From contig CAJPPQ010000068.1 in assembly GCA_905372605.1 (NCBI GenBank), forward strand, positions 1-6,408: 6,408 nucleotides of DNA, given 5' to 3'. The notes below the pieces were generated by a model, which saw only the letters and a list, made by a program, of their open reading frames with translations, made no database searches and was not told where the DNA came from. The translations under genes were made by a program, and so were the position numbers. This document shows, piece by piece, positions 1 through 6,324 of this stretch; within the stretch, counting starts at the first letter, position 1; each line of letters begins with the position of its first letter. Origin of the DNA: Porphyromonadaceae bacterium. GTDB lineage: Bacteria > Bacteroidota > Bacteroidia > Bacteroidales > Paludibacteraceae.

Positions 1-16
1 CCTCGAAATCGGATTG

Positions 17-47
17 CAAAAGTAATACTTTTTTACTCCACCACAAA
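17..47 (-). promoter_or_regulatory. Bacteroidota-type promoter reading off the left edge
   Basis: On the minus strand, TTTG (44-47) is followed after exactly 19 bases by TACTTTTG (17-24). This matches the Bacteroidota housekeeping sigma consensus TTTG-N19-TAnnTTTG at both boxes and in spacing. Transcription would start at about position 12-13 and run left out of the window. It lies downstream of the oxidoreductase stop codon, so the next gene to the left probably has its own strong promoter; that gene is not visible. No clear hairpin terminator for the oxidoreductase lies between 48 and 116. Confidence 0.75.
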
Positions 48-116
48 ACTTTTTCGCAAAAAAAATCAGATATTTATTCAACAACGTGATTATCAGCAAT
101 AAAAAATTTCATTAAA

Positions 117-1619
117 TCAACTATTCTGTATGTCCGAAAGGATTTTTTCTATCGAAACGAACTCCGAAGCGGTAGAAATAGCACTCACAATGACTCCAAG
201 CATCCCGTGCAAGTTGATATTTTGCCCCGTAAAATAGAAATTTGGTATCTTAGTACGTTGTGATACACGAGATTGTATCGGATTTCCTTTATCTTTGGCT
301 ATACCGTATAGAGAGCCGTTTGCGGTAGCCGTATAGTCGCGATAAGTAAGTGGCGACGAAGTATAATAATATGCTATACAGTCTTTTATACCGGGGAATT
401 GCATATCGAGTTTATTTATCATTTTTTCGGCACACTCTTTTTTAAATGCTTCGTAATCAGCTCCCCTACGACCGACAGTACTATTTTCCCATTTACTTAC
501 ATCGGAATATTTCATATAAGTAATGACCTCTGCACTTTCTGCATATTCGTTCTGTTCGTCGGATAATTGATGAATATACAAATAACTCGAGGGAAACGTC
601 TCTAAATCACATCGATTACTACGAATACACTCCTCATCGTCAAAGAAATAGAAGTTGTAATTATTGTATTTTACACTATTCTTTTTGAAGACTATATAAA
701 GCGTAAATACCGATAATGTATTCTCCATATCGGTAATACGGGCTCTATAAACCTTTCGTATCAATGGCGATTTTATTTTTGACAATGTAATACTCGGATG
801 AACATCGGATACAAAATAATCTGCCTCCAACACTCGTCTGTCGCTAAGTTCGACGTGAGTCATCTGCTTTTGGTCGCATACAAACTCCGTTACTTCCGCT
901 CTCATAAGTACCTCACCTCCCATACTTTCGATAGATCGAGCCAAACACGATGCGATAATATCGCTTCCACCCAATATACGATAAGCCGACTGTATATAGA
1001 AATTATTAAGATGTACCATCACGTATGCGGGAGTCTTGTCCCAAACACCGGCATACAGAAACGAATTTGCCGCCAATACAGCTTGTAAATGAGGATTATC
1101 GGTACACGAGGCGATGAAATCGTTGTAAGAGGTAGAGAGTGCCTCACGATTTATAGTCGAGTCTTCGGAAATATGCCTAAGGCTATGAGTAAAAGAGGCT
1201 TCTGCTATCTCTCTGATACGTCGCACATATAGAGCTATATCTTCTCTATTATTGGGAAATTGAGCAGCCATGGTATCGATAAAATGCTCTGGCCCATAAG
1301 CATAGTGATACGTATTATTGCCGATACGAAATACGTCGAAACCATCCCTATCGAGAGGAACCACCTTTATATTATCGAGCAAATCGAGATATTTAAAGAA
1401 TGTGTATAGGATTTGCCCCTTTTCCAGAGAGCCAATATAGTGCATTCCGGTATCGAACTTTACCCCATTGCGAGTAAAAGTCTGCAAGCAACCTCCTATC
1501 TGATAGTGTTTTTCTAAAACAGTCACTCGATAACCGTTTTTTGCCAGAATATACCCGCAAACCAAGCCACCAAGCCCACTACCGACTATGATTACACGTC
1601 CTTTGGAGTTCGACGACAT
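117..1619 (-). CDS. FAD/NAD(P)-dependent oxidoreductase, CrtI/RetSat-like (phytoene desaturase family)
   Basis: This 500-residue protein belongs to the flavin amine-oxidase/phytoene-desaturase superfamily. The N-terminus carries a Rossmann dinucleotide-binding motif (G13, G15, G18 in GSGLGG) and an acidic residue, E36, that would bind the ribose of FAD, followed by IGG at 41-43. A conserved block DTGMHYIG lies at 56-63. The C-terminus has the family's second FAD-contact motif, FTGQNINLHGMLG, at about 463-475. Length is normal and the gene looks intact. Family members desaturate, saturate or isomerise polyene lipids, for example carotenoids and retinol; the substrate here cannot be told, and no carotenoid or aryl-polyene genes lie nearby. 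The ATG at 1617-1619 sits just upstream of the Rossmann strand, so the start is well supported. It follows the coiled-coil gene by 60 bases with no clear promoter between, so co-transcription is plausible. Confidence 0.9.
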   Translation of the reverse strand: MSSNSKGRVIIVGSGLGGLVCGYILAKNGYRVTVLEKHYQIGGCLQTFTRNGVKFDTGMHYIGSLEKGQILYTFFKYLDLLDNIKVVPLDRDGFDVFRIGNNTYHYAYGPEHFIDTMAAQFPNNREDIALYVRRIREIAEASFTHSLRHISEDSTINREALSTSYNDFIASCTDNPHLQAVLAANSFLYAGVWDKTPAYVMVHLNNFYIQSAYRILGGSDIIASCLARSIESMGGEVLMRAEVTEFVCDQKQMTHVELSDRRVLEADYFVSDVHPSITLSKIKSPLIRKVYRARITDMENTLSVFTLYIVFKKNSVKYNNYNFYFFDDEECIRSNRCDLETFPSSYLYIHQLSDEQNEYAESAEVITYMKYSDVSKWENSTVGRRGADYEAFKKECAEKMINKLDMQFPGIKDCIAYYYTSSPLTYRDYTATANGSLYGIAKDKGNPIQSRVSQRTKIPNFYFTGQNINLHGMLGVIVSAISTASEFVSIEKILSDIQNS

Positions 1620-1679
1620 TAAAAAACTTTATTACTTTACCTTTTGCGAGCAATGGCTAACACACTCCGAAACAATGCC

Positions 1680-2582
1680 TTATTCCAACTCAAACTCTTT
1701 TGTTCCGGTCAGATGACTATCTATAAAGATATCGACACGATAGGAGCCTTTAAGCAAAGTCTCGTTTATAGTCCAGTAAACTGTCTGAGGAGTCTCTTGG
1801 CCGGTATATTCAAAATGCTTTTTAGCGGAATAGACGATATTACGATTTTCGTATGGAAAAGAGTCGCTCGAACGAGTAAACAGCACCTCGCCATTCGGAT
1901 TTACTATCCTTATATACACTATCTTATCACCTACACTTGCAGTAATATTTTTCGATACCACAAACGAAAATTTTATTATGTCGGCTCTATTGACTTTGGT
2001 AGTCTTTTTGCCTGTTCTGCTCTGCAACTCTACTACAATATTTCTTGTTTCGAGTTGTGCGGCACGGGTAACTTTCTCTCTAAGACGTTCATTACGTTGC
2101 GATAGTGTATCGACGCGCTCTGAGGCTTCTTGATATTTTCGAGTAACTTCCACATTCTCCGTACGCAACACCGTATTCTCTTTATTAAGCGAATCTACCT
2201 GAGAGATATAGTAAGTCAATACTTTCCTTACAGACGCGAGTTCGTTCTTCAACTCATTTATACGCTTAGTGTTAGTAGCTTTCGTAGTGCGGAGCTCTTC
2301 GAGCAAAAGCTGTACTCGTTTCTGTTCGTCACTAAGTTTTTTGAGTATGGAGTCGTTGTTTACCTGAAGTCTAAACCCTTCGAGATCATTAGATAAAACC
2401 ACATAATCTTGTTCGAGTTGAGTCTTGTTTTGCTCCATTTGTTCTGCTTCGTAGGAGTATTGTTCTACTATTTCCAAGTTTTCGTTTTTTGCCTTTTGAA
2501 GTTGAAATATCAGATAACCAACTACTACCATAAACAATACCACTACGACAGATACTATTATAACCCATTTCTTACTATTCAT
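1680..2582 (-). CDS. membrane-anchored coiled-coil protein of unknown function
   Basis: I do not recognise a named family for this 300-residue protein. A short charged start (MNSKK) is followed by one strongly hydrophobic helix at about 7-28, which reads as an uncleaved signal anchor. Residues about 29-178 are rich in E, K, Q, R and L in heptad-like order, with almost no proline or glycine, and should form a long coiled coil. Residues about 181-300 change to a beta-rich composition with alternating V/I/F/Y and polar residues, resembling a small beta-sandwich. The likely topology is a short cytoplasmic tail, one membrane span, then a periplasmic rod and globular tip. Automatic annotations may call such proteins chromosome-segregation or SMC-like because of the coiled coil; nothing here supports that. 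The start ATG is at 2580-2582, and the gene ends 60 bases before the oxidoreductase. Confidence 0.85.
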   Translation of the reverse strand: MNSKKWVIIVSVVVVLFMVVVGYLIFQLQKAKNENLEIVEQYSYEAEQMEQNKTQLEQDYVVLSNDLEGFRLQVNNDSILKKLSDEQKRVQLLLEELRTTKATNTKRINELKNELASVRKVLTYYISQVDSLNKENTVLRTENVEVTRKYQEASERVDTLSQRNERLREKVTRAAQLETRNIVVELQSRTGKKTTKVNRADIIKFSFVVSKNITASVGDKIVYIRIVNPNGEVLFTRSSDSFPYENRNIVYSAKKHFEYTGQETPQTVYWTINETLLKGSYRVDIFIDSHLTGTKEFELE

Positions 2583-2625
2583 AATCTTATAAACTATTTA
2601 TATACCACATCTATTTTTCGACTCG

Positions 2626-2654
2626 CAAATTTATAAAAAAACAATATTCTCAAC
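2626..2654 (-). promoter_or_regulatory. possible promoter of the coiled-coil gene
   Basis: On the minus strand, TAAATTTG (2626-2633) matches the TAnnTTTG box and is preceded 17 bases upstream by GTTG (2651-2654), an imperfect TTTG at slightly short spacing. It overlaps the 3' end of the DUF721 gene and would give a leader of roughly 35-40 bases before the coiled-coil ATG. In such AT-rich DNA this could be a chance match. Confidence 0.35.
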
Positions 2655-2939
2655 GAACTCACATCCTATTTTATTGTTTATTTGTTTTATAATGTTCGAC
2701 TTCTGAAGAGCAAGATTGGATTTAAGCGGAGACGACGACACCTTGATTGTCAGAGTACTGTCTTTCATCTTTATTTCCGATAAATATGAATAGACCACAT
2801 CTCCCAATATTTCGGGCAATATGCTGTATGCTACCTCTTTGCCCATATATTGCTTGAACACTTCTTCTCCGTACATTGATTTTATAGCTTCCATAACCAA
2901 GCCTCTATCGATACGTTTGGGTGATTTCCTTTCCATCAT
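2631..2939 (-). CDS. DUF721 domain protein (DciA-like)
   Basis: This 102-residue protein fits the small DUF721 family. The diagnostic parts are PEILG at 42-46 (family pattern W-P-x-I-V-G, with L41 replacing the usual tryptophan), a beta strand then TLTIKVSSSPLKSNL at 62-75 (the family's 'L-x-V-x-v-s-s-s-x-w-x-x-x-L' stretch), and the helix QKSNIIKQINNKIG ending in a hydrophobic strand. DUF721 includes DciA, the loader of the replicative helicase in many bacteria without DnaC; whether this short Bacteroidota form does that job is not shown. Two consecutive ATG codons (2937-2939 and 2934-2936) could serve as start. The gene begins 12 bases after the stop of the broken EEP gene, so it probably depends on that gene's promoter. 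It looks intact. Confidence 0.8.
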   Translation of the reverse strand: MMERKSPKRIDRGLVMEAIKSMYGEEVFKQYMGKEVAYSILPEILGDVVYSYLSEIKMKDSTLTIKVSSSPLKSNLALQKSNIIKQINNKIGCEFVENIVFL

Positions 2940-2951
2940 ACACTGTGTATT

Positions 2952-3534
2952 TCACTTATACAAAACGATATCTACAAGTACCGGCAGATGGTCGCTAAAA
3001 CCACCGTTGTATCGCATACCTATATATGTACGAAACGGTTTCTTGCCCACAGGTTTATCGTCTTCGAGCAGCCATTCGGGCGAAAAAATCCGAGTGCTTT
3101 TTTCTAAGATTTCGGTTTTGCCGCCTCCCTGCAACAAGGCTCCAGAGACTATTATCTGGTCGAGCATATTCCACTGTTGCTGAAAACGATACGTACCTCT
3201 ACCCTCTTTGTGGAATTTATAAGTAATATTGTACAATTCCCTATCGACAACTTGCGTAGTGTCTGCAGAGAACGGATTGGCTCCGAGCACTTTGACAATG
3301 GAATTATTATCGGGCATATCGTTGAAATCGCCAAGAATCAATACCTTAGCTTTATCATTGATATCAAACAAACTATCGACAGCCTCCCTCAGATAGCGTG
3401 CCACCGCCAAACGTCGAGTCGTCGCGAGTATCGAACAGATTCTCTACATTATAGCTCATTATCGTCAAAGTATCCTGCGAGAAGAGATTGACCGTAAAGA
3501 GTATAAATAATATGGTCAGATATATTTTACGCAT
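2952..3534 (-). pseudogene. endonuclease/exonuclease/phosphatase family protein, broken by an internal deletion and frame change
   Basis: Two parts of one secreted EEP-family gene remain. The first part begins at ATG 3532-3534 and encodes a signal peptide of about 19 residues, then the family's opening strand with SYNVENLFD at 27-35. About five codons later (near 3415-3420) it leaves the reading frame and hits TAG at 3373-3375. The second part, in another frame (about 3419 down to TGA at 2952), carries the C-terminal half: ARYLREAVDSL, the catalytic GDFND motif, and the terminal SDHLPVLVDI. Together they give about 195 residues, while bacterial relatives with this architecture are usually about 340-370. 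Roughly 150 residues are therefore missing, including the catalytic Glu and the central His motif. A TTG at 3408-3410 could start the second part, but the product would lack half the active site. The family cleaves phosphodiester or phosphomonoester bonds; this copy should be inactive. Confidence 0.85.
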
Positions 3535-3561
3535 ATCCCTAAAAAATTATTTTATCAACGA

Positions 3562-3592
3562 CAAAGATATGTTTTTTACTACACATTAAAAA
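3562..3592 (-). promoter_or_regulatory. promoter of the EEP pseudogene and the genes behind it
   Basis: On the minus strand, TATCTTTG (3562-3569) matches TAnnTTTG perfectly. Nineteen bases upstream is TTTT (3589-3592), three of four matches to the TTTG box. Transcription would begin near 3557-3558, with a leader of about 25 bases before ATG 3534. It is still well formed although the first gene is broken, consistent with a need to express the DUF721 gene and those after it. Confidence 0.6.
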
Positions 3593-3638
3593 GCGATTTA
3601 TCCGAAACGACAAAAAACTGATAAACAACACAATAACA

Positions 3639-4301
3639 TCAAGCCAATACAATCAAGCTTTTATGCCATACTGTCATAGTTATAATAGTGACAACTAATA
3701 TAATAGCGATAATATTAGACTCTCGTTGCGGAATCGTTATTTGGGTACAAGTCGGTCGTAATTTTTTTAGCAGAAAATATACCGCAAAACCGACGCCGAC
3801 GCCTAATATAGTACCACAAACGACATCAAACGGATAGTGAACTCCCAGATAAACACGTGAAAATCCGGTCAATAACGACCAAACCACAATAAACCACATG
3901 TACAACCTATTGCGAAATAGTAGTGCGGAAAAAGTAGCGAAAGCCAACGAATTAGCAGCATGCGACGACACGAAACTATAACCTCCGCCACGACAATCGT
4001 GTACTATACTGAGCAACCCTTCGAGCGAAGGCTCGTGTGTGGGACGAAGCCTCTCTACAAGCGGTTTTATAAGCCCCGACGACAATTGGTCGGAAAGCGT
4101 GATAAGTAGCACTATTGCAAAAAACACAGCCCACGACTCTTTGCGATAAGTGCGGATAATGGTATAAATAATGGCCAATGCTGTGATAAACCACACTTTC
4201 TGCCCCGAAAAGATATAAAAAAAGTCGTCCCAAAATGGAGTATGCCATCTGTGTATTTCGAGCAAAATGGCTTTGTCTAACGATATAAAGTATTCAAGCA
4301 C
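3639..4301 (-). CDS. PAP2-family membrane phosphatase
   Basis: This 220-residue polytopic protein carries all three signatures of the type 2 phosphatidic acid phosphatase family: K79-x6-R86-P87 (KPLVERLRP), SSHA at 112-115 with catalytic H114 (usual form PSGH), and S148-R149-x5-H155-x3-D159 (SRVYLGVHYPFD). Hydrophobic helices lie at about 36-50, 57-72, 116-130, 134-147, 160-178 and 197-215. Such enzymes dephosphorylate lipid phosphates at the outer face of the inner membrane, for example undecaprenyl pyrophosphate, phosphatidylglycerol phosphate or lipid A; the substrate cannot be chosen from sequence alone. The start is GTG at 4299-4301: upstream in frame are only GTT, TTA, TTA and then TGA, so no ATG start is available. 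The gene has its own promoter box and lies 104 bases before the EEP remnant. Residues after about 180 form an extra C-terminal segment with one more hydrophobic helix. Confidence 0.92.
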   Translation of the reverse strand: MLEYFISLDKAILLEIHRWHTPFWDDFFYIFSGQKVWFITALAIIYTIIRTYRKESWAVFFAIVLLITLSDQLSSGLIKPLVERLRPTHEPSLEGLLSIVHDCRGGGYSFVSSHAANSLAFATFSALLFRNRLYMWFIVVWSLLTGFSRVYLGVHYPFDVVCGTILGVGVGFAVYFLLKKLRPTCTQITIPQRESNIIAIILVVTIITMTVWHKSLIVLA

Positions 4302-4331
4302 AACTAATAATCAAACTTTAATATAGATATG

Positions 4332-4339
4332 CAAAGGTA
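4332..4339 (-). promoter_or_regulatory. promoter -7 box of the PAP2 gene
   Basis: On the minus strand, TACCTTTG (4332-4339) is a perfect TAnnTTTG box and would give a start near 4327 and a leader of about 25 bases to the GTG codon. The upstream TTTG box is not clear: the nearest candidate is GTTG at 4355-4358, only 15 bases away. Confidence 0.55.
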
Positions 4340-4371
4340 GTGAGAATTTCGGTGCAACGTACGGATTATAA

Positions 4372-4837
4372 ATTAAATCCATAATATACAGGTTTATACG
4401 CGAAGACCTCCGCAACGGAGGTTATCTATACAAGCACTGCCGTCATCGGTTAAAATATCGGAAAAGACTTCATTGTCACTATCATAAGACGTAAGAACAG
4501 ATTTCTGATAGTGGAGAGACTCACACGAGGAAAGAATGCAAAGAAGGTCGTAAAAACGGTCATCAAGACAGCCGAAGCTTTTAAAAAAACACATAACAAC
4601 CGATAATGGAGGTGAATTTGCCAAACATAAGCTGATTTCAAAAAAATTACATACCTACGTGTATTTCACCGCTCCTTATTCTTCTTGGCAGAATGGATCG
4701 GTAGAGAACACAAATAAACTTATCTGACAATAATCAACTATCCTATAATCAGTATTCAGCTTGTATTAAACCCCAAACCGAGAAAGTCACTTTTATTCCA
4801 ATCGCCTTTTTCTCTTTTTTATAACTTTACCTGTTGA
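4372..4837 (+). pseudogene. IS30-family transposase remnant, multiply frameshifted
   Basis: Translating the plus strand in pieces gives recognisable IS30-type transposase. Piece 1 (4372 to about 4470) reads IYRFIREDLRNGG, LYKH and KYRKR, the segment before the catalytic core. Piece 2 (about 4469-4589, another frame) reads FIVTIIRRKNRFLIVERL and GKNAKKVVKTVIK. Piece 3 (4590-4727, third frame) reads ITTDNGGEF, then YFTAPYSSWQNGSVEN, ending at TGA. Piece 4 (4766-4837) reads PRKSLLFQSPF and LFYNFTC before TGA, the usual tail. Pieces 1 and 2 abut where a normal enzyme has roughly 40-50 more residues including the first catalytic Asp. An extra A in the run at 4583-4589 separates pieces 2 and 3. The TGA at 4725-4727 lies where relatives have Arg, a C-to-T change from CGA. 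The N-terminal DNA-binding part is absent. The second Asp (4602-4604) and the Glu (4704-4706) survive. The element cannot move itself. Confidence 0.85.
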
Positions 4838-4850
4838 ATCCACAATCTAT
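4372..4850 (+). mobile_element. decayed IS30-family insertion sequence, ends not defined
   Basis: This is the extent of sequence attributable to the insertion element, from the first readable transposase codons to just past the last. I could not find matching terminal inverted repeats or a target-site duplication in 4302-4371 and 4838-4900, so the borders are approximate. The left part of the element appears lost, since about the first 120-140 residues of a normal transposase (about 320 residues) have no counterpart. What is left separates the leftward PAP2 promoter from the leftover 5' region of the T9SS cargo gene. Confidence 0.65.
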
Positions 4851-4970
4851 TTGCTAACCTAATAAATGAAACATCAATGAACTTAATTAATATCTGAAAA
4901 ATATTCATAAAAGATTGTATAAAGTCGAGGTTTTATAAGATAGTAATAATTCTCTTTGTGGAAAATCATA

Positions 4971-4978
4971 TAACTTTG
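4971..4978 (+). promoter_or_regulatory. probable promoter -7 box of the T9SS cargo gene
   Basis: TAACTTTG matches TAnnTTTG and would give a start near 4982-4985 and a leader of about 65 bases. The only TTTG upstream (4955-4958) is 12 bases away instead of about 19-21, so the upstream box is doubtful. The box is part of a perfect 7-bp palindrome, AACTTTG (4972-4978) and CAAAGTT (4982-4988), and of a direct repeat CTTTGTGG (4954-4961 and 4974-4981) spaced 20 bases apart. Either could be an operator. The rest of 4838-5049 shows no gene. Confidence 0.5.
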
Positions 4979-5049
4979 TGGCAAAGTTAATCTCGGAATA
5001 ATTATAAGTCAAAATCAATTTTATAAATTTCAAATTCAAAGTTTTTTAT

Positions 5050-5997
5050 ATGAAAAGAGTTTTATTTTTTACTGTATTGGCTCTATTTAGCCATTTTGCT
5101 ATGGGACAAGAAGCACCATCGGTAACTATTCAAGTTGTATCTACCACTCCTACTAAAGTTACAGCCTCGTTTACTAAAAATGCTACTTGCACAAAGTACC
5201 ACATCCTTATCGTAAAAACTGCAGAGATAGCTAGGAACGAACAGTTTGCAAAGAAACCTATTCATAGGCTTATCCAAGAATGGGGGTTACATTTCACGCC
5301 CGATAGTACATACACTTGGAAAGAACTGGTGCCTAATACAGCCTATACCATATTTGCTTTGGCAAACGACTCTACCAATCCACTTCACCAGACGACAGAG
5401 GTTACTACTATTCAAGCAGGTGGTACGGGTAAGGCGATGCAGACTATTGCTATAAGCGATATTACTGATAATACTGCAAAAACTACTATAACACCAAATG
5501 TCGAAACGAGTATATTCTGGTACGGTCTTGTTTCCGAAGATGCATATAACGCTTGGGGACACGATGCGGCAGTTGACTCAGTAATACAAGGGAATCAATA
5601 TTATCCCAAATATGAGACCGATTTTTGGGTATGGCCAGACCTCAAACCAAACACATCATATTACGCCATATCGAGAGGAAAAAATATTAACAAAGAATGG
5701 GGAGATGCCGCAATAGAAAAGTTTACTACTACGGGTACCACTTCTCTCGAAGAAGCAAATAATATAGATATATCGATATTCCCTAATCCTGCTCAAAATT
5801 ATCTGATAGTACACAGCAACGGAATTACTAAACTCGAACTTTTCGATTTGGCAGGAAAACAGGTACTTGCACAAGGTTTTAATGGCGTAGACAATGGAGT
5901 AAAATTAAATGTATCTCTTTTAGAAAAAGGCACCTATGTGCTTAGAATAATAACTTCTAATGGAGTAGCTACCAAGAAAGTAGTTGTTGATAGATAA
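5050..5997 (+). CDS. secreted protein with two Fn3-like modules and a T9SS type A sorting domain
   Basis: This 315-residue protein is built for export in two steps. Residues 1-19 are a Sec signal peptide (basic start, hydrophobic core, AMG before the cut), leaving Q20 as the first residue. Residues about 22-123 and 130-229 look like two diverged copies of a beta-sandwich module of fibronectin-III type: each ends with a related stretch, W-x-x-L-x-P-N-T-x-Y (90-99 and 195-204), then alternating strands and a threonine-rich linker. Residues about 234-315 match the type IX secretion C-terminal domain: IFPNPAQNYLIV (243-254), LFDLAGKQVL (264-273), LEKGTYVLRI (291-300) and a lysine-containing end. 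In T9SS organisms this domain takes the protein across the outer membrane and is removed on secretion. No catalytic motif is visible, so a binding or adhesive role is possible but unproven. It ends in tandem TAA codons and is followed by a terminator, so it appears to be transcribed alone. Confidence 0.9.
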   Translation: MKRVLFFTVLALFSHFAMGQEAPSVTIQVVSTTPTKVTASFTKNATCTKYHILIVKTAEIARNEQFAKKPIHRLIQEWGLHFTPDSTYTWKELVPNTAYTIFALANDSTNPLHQTTEVTTIQAGGTGKAMQTIAISDITDNTAKTTITPNVETSIFWYGLVSEDAYNAWGHDAAVDSVIQGNQYYPKYETDFWVWPDLKPNTSYYAISRGKNINKEWGDAAIEKFTTTGTTSLEEANNIDISIFPNPAQNYLIVHSNGITKLELFDLAGKQVLAQGFNGVDNGVKLNVSLLEKGTYVLRIITSNGVATKKVVVDR

Positions 5998-6016
5998 TAA
6001 GATAATAAACAATGTA

Positions 6017-6053
6017 AAAAAAGAGACCCGTATATAGTCGAGGTCTCTTTTTT
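6017..6053 (+). terminator. hairpin terminator of the T9SS cargo gene
   Basis: A perfect 12-bp stem, AAAAAAGAGACC (6017-6028) with GGTCTCTTTTTT (6042-6053), encloses a 13-base loop and ends in a T-run. It begins 19 bases after the stop codon, the expected place for a rho-independent terminator. The A-run on the other side could let it also work for leftward transcripts. Confidence 0.88.
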
Positions 6054-6077
6054 GTTATAGATATTTTAGTTATAATG

Positions 6078-6120
6078 GACAAAAATGAGGTCGAAAAGTC
6101 ACGTAAGACCTTATTTTGTC
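6078..6120. repeat. second long hairpin, role unknown
   Basis: The arms GACAAAAATGAGGTC (6078-6092) and GACCTTATTTTGTC (6107-6120) pair over 14 positions with one bulged A and one G-T pair, around a 14-base loop. There is no T-run after the right arm on either strand, so it is not a standard terminator. It starts 24 bases after the cargo gene's terminator. Possible explanations are a dispersed palindromic repeat, the end of a lost mobile element or an RNA structure. A 22-codon ORF (ATG 6075 to TAA 6143) runs through it, but I see no support for it as a gene. Confidence 0.6.
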
Positions 6121-6282
6121 TGCCTTTACAAATGAAAATATAAATAAAGAGATACTTTGACCGTGTTTGGTAGTAAAATAACCAAGAAAATGGTATAAAT
6201 GGAATTATTTTTTTATTGAAAAAAGTGTTAGACCATTGATAAACAAAAAATATCTATAAATAATTAAGATGTAGCTATAGAA

Positions 6283-6324
6283 GTTTGAAAAATATTCCCC
6301 GTATTTTTTCATTATTTTTCAAAC
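6283..6324. repeat. perfect 12-bp inverted repeat at the end of a leftward ORF
   Basis: GTTTGAAAAATA (6283-6294) and TATTTTTCAAAC (6313-6324) are exact reverse complements with an 18-base spacer. The right arm contains the last codons and part of the stop of the leftward ORF at 6312-6408. The stem is AT-rich, with only two G-C pairs, and no T-run follows on the minus strand, so it would be a weak terminator. It could be a protein-binding palindrome or an element end. The stretch 6121-6282 between the two palindromes shows no gene, only AT-rich sequence with a 5-bp repeat TTGGT/ACCAA at 6167-6185. Confidence 0.5.

Noticed and set aside
1620..1679. Separate promoter for the oxidoreductase gene
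   Set aside because: No TAnnTTTG box on the minus strand in this gap; read-through from the coiled-coil gene is simpler.
3605..3638. Possible terminator of the PAP2 gene on the minus strand (T6 run after a weak TGAT/ATCA pairing)
   Set aside because: The stem is only 4-5 pairs with a long loop, so the hairpin is not convincing.
4407..4421. Perfect 6-bp hairpin CCTCCG-CAA-CGGAGG
   Set aside because: It falls inside the transposase remnant and is explained by codons for the conserved LRNGG stretch; no T-run follows it.
4394..4641. Minus-strand ORFs of 63 and 76 codons
   Set aside because: They lie opposite the IS30 transposase relic, which explains the sequence on the plus strand; their translations show no family features.
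6075..6143. 22-codon plus-strand ORF starting at ATG 6075
   Set aside because: It runs through both arms of the hairpin at 6078-6120, has no promoter of its own and sits after a terminator; the palindrome explains the sequence better.
6154..6160. TACTTTG as a plus-strand promoter box
   Set aside because: It is one base short of TAnnTTTG, has no TTTG box at the right distance and no gene follows it.
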